A stretch of DNA of 12,433 nucleotides from Spirochaetaceae bacterium (lineage in GTDB: Bacteria > Spirochaetota > Spirochaetia > Treponematales > Breznakiellaceae), in contig JAISOO010000094.1 in the NCBI GenBank assembly GCA_031275595.1, positions 1-12,433 of the forward strand, in the 5' to 3' direction. How positions within the stretch are numbered: position 1 is the stretch's first letter; every line of letters starts with the position of its first letter. The notes beneath the pieces were generated by a model. The model had not been told where the DNA came from, ran no database searches, and saw only the letters and a list, made by a program, of their open reading frames with translations. This document shows positions 1 through 5,706 of this stretch, in pieces. Made by a program: the position numbers and the translations under genes.

Positions 1-79
1 AAATTTATGGGAAAAAGCGGGCTTTAGACCGCTTTTCCGGAAGCCTTTCCCAAAACCAACCGGGTTGTGGAAAAGGCTC
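1..79 (+). repeat. Family A repeat, right-hand part (cut by window edge)
   Basis: This is the right two thirds of the dispersed family A repeat, matching the middle and right hairpins of the full copy at 5495-5612. The middle hairpin (about 13-36) and the right hairpin (about 43-79) are both present. The right hairpin has two mismatches (C-A and A-G) that the other copies lack, so this copy is somewhat decayed. Its last base coincides with the stop codon of the ABC ATPase gene (79-81, read on the minus strand). The left module lies outside the window or is missing. Confidence 0.85.
12..36 (-). terminator. Hairpin with T-tract in repeat A, likely terminator of the ABC operon
   Basis: Read on the minus strand, the stem AAAAGCGG / CCGCTTTT with an eight-base loop is followed by a run of T and then CCC. 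It lies about 45 bases past the stop codon of the ABC ATPase gene. The A-rich flank on the other side makes it potentially bidirectional. It belongs to the middle hairpin of repeat A, so the repeat probably supplies the terminator. This is inferred from structure only. Confidence 0.45.
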
Positions 80-825
80 TATCCTTCCATCCGGGGACCA
101 TCCGCCAGGGCTTTAAGCAGGATCCGTTCCAGCTTACCATGGGCGGGAGCCCCGGCGGTTCGTTCCGCGCGGCTCAAAGAAATTTCTTTGTCCAAAATTA
201 TTCCCCCCGGGGGACGGGTCAATACCAGGATCCGTTCCCCTAGGTAAATGGCCTCCCGGGGATCGTGGGTTACCGCGAGGGCCCGGCGCTTCTCCCTTTG
301 GATAAGTTCCAGGAGTATGTCCATAAGTTCCAGCCTGAGGGGAATGTCCAGGGACTGAAAAGGTTCATCCAGAAGGATGAGGGGACCGGGATAGGCAAAG
401 GCCCGGGCCATGGAAACCCGCTGCCGCTCTCCTCCGGAAAGCTCATCCGGGTAGGCCCCGGCTTTATCTCCCAGAGAAACCATATCTAAAAAATACCGGG
501 CCCGTTTTTCGGCATCCTCCTTTCCCAGAGGACCCTCGATGGGAATCATCACGTTTTCCAAAACCTTATACCAGGGGAGAAGCCGGGGGTCCTGAAAAAT
601 AAAAGAAACCTCCGCTGTTCTGGGCCCTCCCCCAAGACGGATCGCTCCTGACCGGGGTTTTAAAAGACCGGCTATGAGCCGTAAGAGGGTGGTCTTGCCG
701 CAGCCTGAAGGGCCCAGGATCGCCACGGGGTTCCCATCATCCAGGTTCAGGAAAATATTTTCGAAAAGGGGATTTTCGGTAAATGAAAAGGAGACGTTTT
801 CAAGGGAAAGACCCACCGTCTTCAT
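79..825 (-). CDS. ABC transporter ATP-binding protein, NitT/TauT (SsuB/TauB) family
   Basis: Cytoplasmic ATPase that powers the permease encoded just upstream. At 248 aa it has the normal length for the SsuB/TauB/NrtD family. All motifs are present: Walker A GPSGCGKT (38-45), Q-loop FQDPRLLPW (77-85, typical of this family), signature LSGGERQR (129-136), Walker B LILLDEP (149-155), D-loop SLD (158-160) and switch His187. The ATG overlaps the permease stop codon as ATGA (822-825), indicating translational coupling. The stop codon TAG (79-81) is formed at the junction with repeat A, so the last residues may be non-native; the conserved core ends well before that. Substrate is unknown: relatives import sulfonates, nitrate or thiamine precursors. 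Confidence 0.93.
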   Translation of the reverse strand: MKTVGLSLENVSFSFTENPLFENIFLNLDDGNPVAILGPSGCGKTTLLRLIAGLLKPRSGAIRLGGGPRTAEVSFIFQDPRLLPWYKVLENVMIPIEGPLGKEDAEKRARYFLDMVSLGDKAGAYPDELSGGERQRVSMARAFAYPGPLILLDEPFQSLDIPLRLELMDILLELIQREKRRALAVTHDPREAIYLGERILVLTRPPGGIILDKEISLSRAERTAGAPAHGKLERILLKALADGPRMEG

Positions 826-1628
826 GAGGTACCCCCCCGTTTTTTTAAGGCCGACAGGAGCAGGCTGAGGAGAGCCTGGGAAAGGGCCGCGGCAAAAACC
901 GTGGCCGCGGTCCAGGCAAAAAGTTCCGGCGTTTCAAGCTGGGCTTTAGCCTGCTGCATTCCCGTTCCCAGGGACCGTACGGGCTGCACCAGCACTTCAG
1001 CGGCCACCACCACCTTCCAGCACAGGGAGAGGGAACCCCGCAGCCCCCCCAGAATAAAGGGGACGAGGGTGGGGATATAGAGCCGCCTGAGGGTTTCGGC
1101 CCGGGACAAACGGTAGACCCGCAAAACCTCGACAAGCCGGGGATCCACCGCCCCTATCCCGGTCATGGTATTGGCGGCCATCACGGGGAATACCATGAGA
1201 AAGGCGGTGAATATCGGAGTCCGTTCCGAACCAAGCCAAAGAAAGGCGATAAGGATCACCGCCATTACCGGGGTAGCGGCGATAACCGAGAAAAGGGGGC
1301 GGAAAAGGGCCGCGGCCCGTTTGTCAAGCCCGGCGGCGATCCCCGCAAAAATCCCCAGGGGCACGGATATAAGGATGCCTAAAACCACCCGGACAAAACT
1401 ATTTCCCAGGGAACGGAGAAAGGTTTCGGTGGTAATAAGGGCGGCGAACCGGATAAAAACCGGCAACGGCCCCGGAAAAAGCAGGATACTCCCCGAAAAC
1501 CGGGAGGCGAGTTCCCATAAAAAGAGCAGAAAGAGAACCCCCAGGAATCCGAATAGGGGGGAATATTCCCCCGGCTTGTTATTTTTTATCATCCCCCCGC
1601 TAAAATCCCCTCCTCCCCGGCGGTTCAT
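822..1628 (-). CDS. ABC transporter permease, NitT/TauT (SsuC/TauC) family
   Basis: Inner-membrane permease of the ABC importer. It has an N-terminal membrane helix (about 24-40), further hydrophobic segments through 115-155, and an EAA-type loop (about 167-200, EVLRVYRLSRAETLRRLYIP) that contacts the ATPase. Length is normal (268 aa, family about 250-270). The start is uncertain. The first ATG (1628) has a poor ribosome binding site, and residues 2-12 are Gly/Arg-rich because they translate a GGAGGAGGGG tract. Met13 at 1592 has that tract 14 bases upstream and may be the true start. The gene is coupled to the ATPase by ATGA. It is separated from the binding-protein gene by repeat B and about 190 bp, which is unusual for this operon type and suggests insertion. 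Confidence 0.9.
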   Translation of the reverse strand: MNRRGGGDFSGGMIKNNKPGEYSPLFGFLGVLFLLFLWELASRFSGSILLFPGPLPVFIRFAALITTETFLRSLGNSFVRVVLGILISVPLGIFAGIAAGLDKRAAALFRPLFSVIAATPVMAVILIAFLWLGSERTPIFTAFLMVFPVMAANTMTGIGAVDPRLVEVLRVYRLSRAETLRRLYIPTLVPFILGGLRGSLSLCWKVVVAAEVLVQPVRSLGTGMQQAKAQLETPELFAWTAATVFAAALSQALLSLLLSALKKRGGTS

Positions 1629-1820
1629 CGCCCTTTACTTTTCGAACCGGTTCCGCAGCCGGCTGCGTTGTTATCCGTCCGCACCGTTTCTCAAGACAAA
1701 ACCTGAGAAAAAGGGGTTGTCCACGGATGCTTAAGACAAGCGGAACCTGTCTTTCACCATCATGATCCCAGGCCCATGATTTTAGGACCGGCTCCTTTAT
1801 CCAGACCCCGAGGGGAAGGA
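1629..1820. other. Spacer between repeat B and permease gene, rich in palindromes
   Basis: No convincing gene is seen here on either strand. The spacer carries two abutting perfect palindromes, GAACCGGTTC (1644-1653) and CGCAGCCGGCTGCG (1654-1667), just upstream of the permease start. An inverted pair ATCATG / CATGAT (1759-1764 and 1775-1780) has a ten-base gap, and a weak hairpin AAGACA / TGTCTT lies near 1733-1753. A weak promoter-like pair on the minus strand (TTGTCT, 18-base gap, GATAAC, roughly 1672-1701) could re-start transcription of the permease and ATPase genes after repeat B. All regulatory readings are speculative. Confidence 0.3.
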
Positions 1821-1980
1821 CTAGCAGTTTGTTGCGCTTTAGCGCAAAATCATATAAAAATTCACGAAAGTGAATTTTTATACCCTACAAACTGCATTCG
1901 AACCGAAGGTTCGCGGAGCCCCAACAATCGGGAATTTTTGCATGACCATGCAAAAATTCCACAAGCGCAACAGGCTCCTA
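1821..1980 (-). repeat. Family B structured repeat, copy 1
   Basis: This 160-bp element is related to 10463-10608. On the minus strand it begins TAGGAGCCTGTTGCGCTT and ends AAGCGCAACAAACTGCTAG, so the ends are imperfect inverted repeats. Domain 1 is GGAGCC / GGCTCC (plus-strand 1973-1978 with 1915-1920) enclosing a 14-bp hairpin (1931-1960). Domain 2 is GCAGTTTGT / ACAAACTGC (1824-1832 with 1887-1895) enclosing a 12-bp hairpin (1854-1881). A small hairpin at 1896-1914 is absent from the other copy. It lies directly at the 3' end of the binding-protein gene, and its first three bases are that gene's TAG stop. Confidence 0.8.
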
Positions 1981-2934
1981 GGGCTTAAGATAAAAGCCAT
2001 CCGGCGGCAGGGCGTTCCCGATCGCCGCAGGAGAAAATTCCAAAAATATCTTAAAAAGGGATTCCAGGGATGCCCTGGCCTCCGCCGCAGGGATAAACAC
2101 ATAGTTACTCCGGGGTATGGCGGCGCTTACCACGGCGGCCTTGAGCCCCAGATCGTGTTTCTCTACCAGGGTCCCCGCCTCTCCGGGATGAGCGATAACC
2201 CACCGGATGGATTTTTCATATTCCTCCAGGATGGTTCTTATCACATGAGGCCGGGACCGGGCAAAATCGGCGTCCACCACCAACACCGTCATGGGGAAAT
2301 TCCCCGTACCCCCGGCCTTGATCCATTCGGCCTCAATGTCGGTAACTTCCCGCAGGCCGGGTTTTCCATTCCGGGCCATTGTGGCGAAAGGTTCCGGAAG
2401 GAGGGCGGTGGCGATCCTTCCCGCAATCAGGGACTGCGCAATTTCCGGGTAGGCCAAGGCGTATCCCAGCTGTATGTCCCGGCCGGGATTTATCCCCCGG
2501 GAGAGGAGGATCCGCCGAAACACCAAATCCGGGGTGGCCCCCTGACCGGCCACTTCCACGGTCTTACCCCGGAGGTCCTCGATACCCCGCACCGCCGGAT
2601 CGGAACTTAAAAGAGTCAACATCCCCGCGCCCACCACCGCGGCGATTTGCAGGGACTTTCCCCCGGAGGCTATCTTGGCCGCCACGTTGGGGGGCAGGAT
2701 CCCGACTTTGGCTTCCCCCGAGAGAAACCGGGCCGCCAAAAGATCCGCCTGAGCCAGCGCTTCCAGGCGGATGTTCATCCCCGGTACCGCCGGGGGATTT
2801 TCAAAAAGCCGGATCATCCCCACTCCTGAAGGTCCTTTAATGCCGTATATGGTAAGGGACGATTGGGCTCCGAGAAAAGCCCCAAGACATCCGAAAATAA
2901 AACAAAAGAACAGTCCATGTTTAAATGATTTCAT
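1978..2934 (-). CDS. ABC transporter substrate-binding protein, NMT1/SsuA-like
   Basis: Exported solute-binding protein that should deliver substrate to the permease and ATPase downstream. It has a basic, hydrophobic signal segment (MKSFKHGLFFCFIFGCLGAFLGAQ). The Cys in IFGC could be a relaxed spirochaete-type lipobox, or cleavage could follow FLGA. The mature part begins with LTIYGIKGPSGVGMIRLFE and keeps the two-lobed NMT1/SsuA pattern (a GILPPNVAAKI segment, then DLRGKTVEVAGQGATPDLVFR). The start chosen is ATG at 2934: GGAG lies eight bases upstream, whereas the GTG at 2943 directly abuts that GGAG. It overlaps the 3' end of the MFS gene by 14 bp. The TAG stop is the first triplet of repeat B, so a short native C-terminal tail may be lost. 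The length (319 aa) is still normal. Confidence 0.87.
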   Translation of the reverse strand: MKSFKHGLFFCFIFGCLGAFLGAQSSLTIYGIKGPSGVGMIRLFENPPAVPGMNIRLEALAQADLLAARFLSGEAKVGILPPNVAAKIASGGKSLQIAAVVGAGMLTLLSSDPAVRGIEDLRGKTVEVAGQGATPDLVFRRILLSRGINPGRDIQLGYALAYPEIAQSLIAGRIATALLPEPFATMARNGKPGLREVTDIEAEWIKAGGTGNFPMTVLVVDADFARSRPHVIRTILEEYEKSIRWVIAHPGEAGTLVEKHDLGLKAAVVSAAIPRSNYVFIPAAEARASLESLFKIFLEFSPAAIGNALPPDGFYLKP

Positions 2935-4183
2935 GTTTTTCACTCCTTTTATTATAATGGTAATATAGCAAAGTTGTTATCATTCCGGCAAGTAAAAGGA
3001 ATACGTTAAGGATAAAAGGGAGATTACGGGAAATACCGGAAAGGATACCCCCTATCCAGCCGAAGGGAGAGGTGGAAAACATGATGATCATGTGCTGAAT
3101 CGCCATTACCCGGGCCCGTTCGGCAACATTCACATGGAGGGCCACCAGGGATTCGGCGAGCATGGCCAGGATCCCCGCGCCGAATCCATCAAAGACCAGG
3201 GACAGGCAGAGCATCCCATATTTGAGGCCTCCTTCCACCGGAACGCTTATGAGAATGGTCTGGCCTGCCATATAACTGGCAAAACCCAGGATCAAGGGGG
3301 TTCGTAAACTCACCGTGGTAAGGTGGGGAATAACCGTAAAGAAAAAAACAAGGGCGATGACGGAACGCAGCATGGGAAAAAAGGGTAAAAGGGAATCGGG
3401 GACCAACAGTTTTTTACTGGCAATAACCTGCCAAAAGGTAGTGTTGATCATCCCCACGGCGCCCACCAGGGCGGTGATAATGAGGGCGAAGATCGTTCCT
3501 TGGGATTTTCCCATGATCCGTAAAACCCCGCCGTACCCGCCCAGGAGGGAAAAGATACTTTTCCCCCGGGTTTCCCGGATCCGTATCATCCCGGTACCGG
3601 TTTCCTTGGAAAAAATAAAGAGGATTATCAATTTAACGGTCATCACCACAAAGGCGTTGGTATAGAGGATCCTGATGGCGGGGATCAGGGTCAGCCGGGA
3701 TACCAAAATAGACGAGATAGGGGCAAAAAGGGCGGAAAGCTGCCCCGATACGATCACCAGGGAATAGATCCGGGTGATCTGGCTCTTTTCGGCATCCTCT
3801 ACCATGAGGCAGTCCCAGGAGTTGGTGGTTACCTTCATGATGCCGTTAAAAAGGGCGGCAACCAGGAAAAACCAGAAATTTTCCGCCCGAATCCAAATGA
3901 GGCAGGGAACGGACCAGGCCAAAAAATCAAAGATGGCGGTGGTTTTTCGCCGGCCGAGCTTATCGGTAATGGCTCCGCTTAAAAAGGCAAAAATCACCTG
4001 GGAAAGCATATATATCGAGGCGATAACCCCGACTTCGACGTCATTCAGGCCCACGGCGAGCATATAAACCGATGCATAGGGCAGACAGAGGTTCATTGAA
4101 AGGCCCCAGAGCGGTTCGGTATACACACAAGCCCGTGGATTTCCCCGGAGGCTCACCAGGGTTTTGATAAGCGGATTATTCAC
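2921..4183 (-). CDS. Major facilitator superfamily transporter
   Basis: Integral membrane protein of 420 aa with about twelve hydrophobic segments. The MFS motif A is clear in the loop after helix 2, GAITDKLGRRK (70-80). The N-terminal half (from PLWGLSMNLCLPYASVYML) and the C-terminal half match a normal full-length permease with a short basic C-terminus. No substrate can be assigned. The gene starts 43 bp after the aldo/keto reductase stop and ends inside the start of the binding-protein gene, so it probably belongs to the same transcript as the ABC system. That pairing is uncommon and may mean that both transporters handle related compounds. The ribosome binding site is weak; TATAAAAT lies just upstream of ATG and might be a promoter element. 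Confidence 0.88.
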   Translation of the reverse strand: MNNPLIKTLVSLRGNPRACVYTEPLWGLSMNLCLPYASVYMLAVGLNDVEVGVIASIYMLSQVIFAFLSGAITDKLGRRKTTAIFDFLAWSVPCLIWIRAENFWFFLVAALFNGIMKVTTNSWDCLMVEDAEKSQITRIYSLVIVSGQLSALFAPISSILVSRLTLIPAIRILYTNAFVVMTVKLIILFIFSKETGTGMIRIRETRGKSIFSLLGGYGGVLRIMGKSQGTIFALIITALVGAVGMINTTFWQVIASKKLLVPDSLLPFFPMLRSVIALVFFFTVIPHLTTVSLRTPLILGFASYMAGQTILISVPVEGGLKYGMLCLSLVFDGFGAGILAMLAESLVALHVNVAERARVMAIQHMIIMFSTSPFGWIGGILSGISRNLPFILNVFLLLAGMITTLLYYHYNKRSEKHEII

Positions 4184-4226
4184 GTTATTTTATACGGGGC
4201 CTATCCCCCTTTAGACTCCAATTGTT

Positions 4227-5363
4227 TTAAACCGCCAGGGTTTTATGGGTTTCTTTAAGCTGTTTTCTGATGGGAAGTTTCTGAGGACATTTATCTTCAC
4301 AAACTCCACATTCCACACAGGCCGCCGCGTTCTCGTACATCATCCAGGGCACTTTACCGATTTGGGCATAGGTTTTTTGGGCAAATTCGGTGATCTGGTA
4401 TACCCGATGATAATTCATCAGGGTAAAGAGTTCCGGAATGTTGAGGCCCTGGGGACAGGGCATACAGTACTTACAGCCGGTACAATACAAACCCGCAAGG
4501 CGTTCGTTTTCCTTCATCATTGCAAGGATCCGCTCCTGTTCCACGGGACTCAAAGGGGCGGTATTGTCAACGATGGCGGCGTTTTCTTCCAACTGTTCTA
4601 TGGAACTCATCCCCGACAGGGCGATATGAATGTGGGGATTGGAAAAAACATACCGGAGGGCCACTTCGGCGGAACTATGTACCTTACCGGGCAATAAATC
4701 CTGGATGACCTTGGTAGGCGCCCCGAGCCGGCCGCCGCCGACCGGCCCCATCACCGCGATACCCAAGCCCTCGCCGTAGGCAAAATCTATGTCCCGGGCG
4801 TTGGAACGATCCAGCAGGTTGTACTGACAGAGGAGGGAGGAAAATTCCCCTTCCCCCCGGCGGACTATCTCCGCCATATTGCCCGGGGTATCGTGGAAGG
4901 AAAAGGAGATATGCCGTATCACCCCCTGGGCTTTGAGCTTTTTCGCCCGGCTCAAGGGACCGTCGGGGACATTAATCTTATGAACAAAGGTATCCAGCGT
5001 GATACCCCAAAAATGATAAAAATCAATATAACCGGTATCCAGTTTTTTGAGGGATTTTTCAAGCCTTTTTTCATAATCGTCCCCGGAATCATTTTCAATC
5101 GGATTTTTGGTAGAAAGAAATATCTTTTCCCTCCTTCCGCCCTTGAGCGCCTTACCGACGATGATCTCGCTCAGGGTATCACAATACCCCGGGGCGGTGT
5201 CGAAATAATTCACCCCCAGGTCCATGGCCCGGTGAATCAGGGATATGCTTTTCTCTTCGTCAAAAATAGTCTTACCGTCCTTTTCATAGCTCGGAAGACG
5301 CATACATCCAAGACCAAGCCGGGAAACTTTCAGACCGGTCTTTCCATAGGTAACATACTGCAT
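4227..5363 (-). CDS. Aldo/keto reductase with C-terminal two-[4Fe-4S] ferredoxin domain
   Basis: Cytoplasmic oxidoreductase of the COG1453 type, common in strict anaerobes. Residues 1-285 form the AKR barrel, with the catalytic tetrad visible as Asp55 (NYFDTAPGY), Tyr60, Lys86 (LSTKNP) and His117 (DFYHFWG). Two clusters follow: Cys294, 297, 300 and 303 (CTGCKYCMPCP) and Cys349, 352, 355 and 359 (CVECGVCEDKCP). The length (378 aa) is normal. The clusters suggest electron exchange with ferredoxin as well as NAD(P)H; the carbonyl substrate is unknown. The ATG is preceded by a purine-rich GAGAGGGGG about ten bases upstream. It is the probable first gene of a unit continuing into the MFS gene. A terminator and repeat A separate it from ppdK upstream. 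Confidence 0.92.
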   Translation of the reverse strand: MQYVTYGKTGLKVSRLGLGCMRLPSYEKDGKTIFDEEKSISLIHRAMDLGVNYFDTAPGYCDTLSEIIVGKALKGGRREKIFLSTKNPIENDSGDDYEKRLEKSLKKLDTGYIDFYHFWGITLDTFVHKINVPDGPLSRAKKLKAQGVIRHISFSFHDTPGNMAEIVRRGEGEFSSLLCQYNLLDRSNARDIDFAYGEGLGIAVMGPVGGGRLGAPTKVIQDLLPGKVHSSAEVALRYVFSNPHIHIALSGMSSIEQLEENAAIVDNTAPLSPVEQERILAMMKENERLAGLYCTGCKYCMPCPQGLNIPELFTLMNYHRVYQITEFAQKTYAQIGKVPWMMYENAAACVECGVCEDKCPQKLPIRKQLKETHKTLAV

Positions 5364-5494
5364 AACTTAGGTTCCCCCTCTCTTTTTGAAACAGCGCTGG
5401 AAAAGCCCCGCCTATAGAACCAATTCCAAAACGCAGCTTAACGGCATATACCGCACTAGTAATACGGTACCATGTCCAATAAAGATTATCAATT

Positions 5495-5612
5495 GAGGCT
5501 TTCCCAAAACTTCAGTTTTTGGGAAAGCAACCTTAGATTTATGGGAAAAGCGGGCTTTAGACCGCTTTTTCAAGAGCCTTTCCCGAAACCAACCGGGTTT
5601 TGGGAAAGGCTC
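5495..5612 (+). repeat. Family A repeat, full copy
   Basis: This 118-bp element has three hairpins. The left is GCTTTCCCAAAA / TTTTGGGAAAGC, followed by the tail AACCTTAGATT. The middle is AAAAGCGG / CCGCTTTT. The right is GAGCCTTTCCCGAAACC / GGTTTTGGGAAAGGCTC, which contains one G-T pair. The ends GAGGCTTTCCC and GGGAAAGGCTC are imperfect inverted repeats. AATT flanks it on both sides (5491-5494, 5613-5616), or TCAATT if the last two element bases are counted. Because AATT is itself palindromic, this could be a target duplication or an extension of the inverted ends. It lies between the aldo/keto reductase gene and ppdK. Confidence 0.88.
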
Positions 5613-5661
5613 AATTAAGCCGGTTGGAAAACGGATGTTTTTAGGTTCAGCCCCCTCAAAT

Positions 5662-5690
5662 AAAAAACGCCGGAATCCCTCCGGCGTTTT
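5662..5690 (-). terminator. Intrinsic terminator of ppdK
   Basis: On the minus strand, AAAACGCCGGA, a short GGGAT loop, then TCCGGCGTTTTTTA forms a strong GC-rich stem followed by six T. It begins 17 bases past the ppdK stop codon. The matching A-tract could also make it work in the other direction. It isolates ppdK from the reductase and transport genes. Confidence 0.88.
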
Positions 5691-5706
5691 GATATCGAAA
5701 GGAATT

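Noticed and set aside
1680..1730. A thiamine (TPP) riboswitch-like CTGAGA motif near the ABC permease gene.
   Set aside because: It is on the plus strand, opposite to the permease gene, and the rest of the conserved riboswitch sequence is absent.
1165..1734. A 189-codon open frame on the plus strand, antisense to the permease gene.
   Set aside because: Arg/Lys/Pro-rich composition without domain features, lying over a well-supported membrane protein gene.
1821..1980. Repeat B as an integron attC site (some Treponema carry a chromosomal integron).
   Set aside because: The ends do not fit the RYYYAAC / GTTRRRY core sites, the structure has two separate domains instead of one long imperfect hairpin, and no integrase or cassette array is present.
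5432..5475. Inverted repeat TACCG / CGGTA upstream of the aldo/keto reductase as an operator.
   Set aside because: Only five bases per arm with an 11-base gap; expected by chance in a region of this length.
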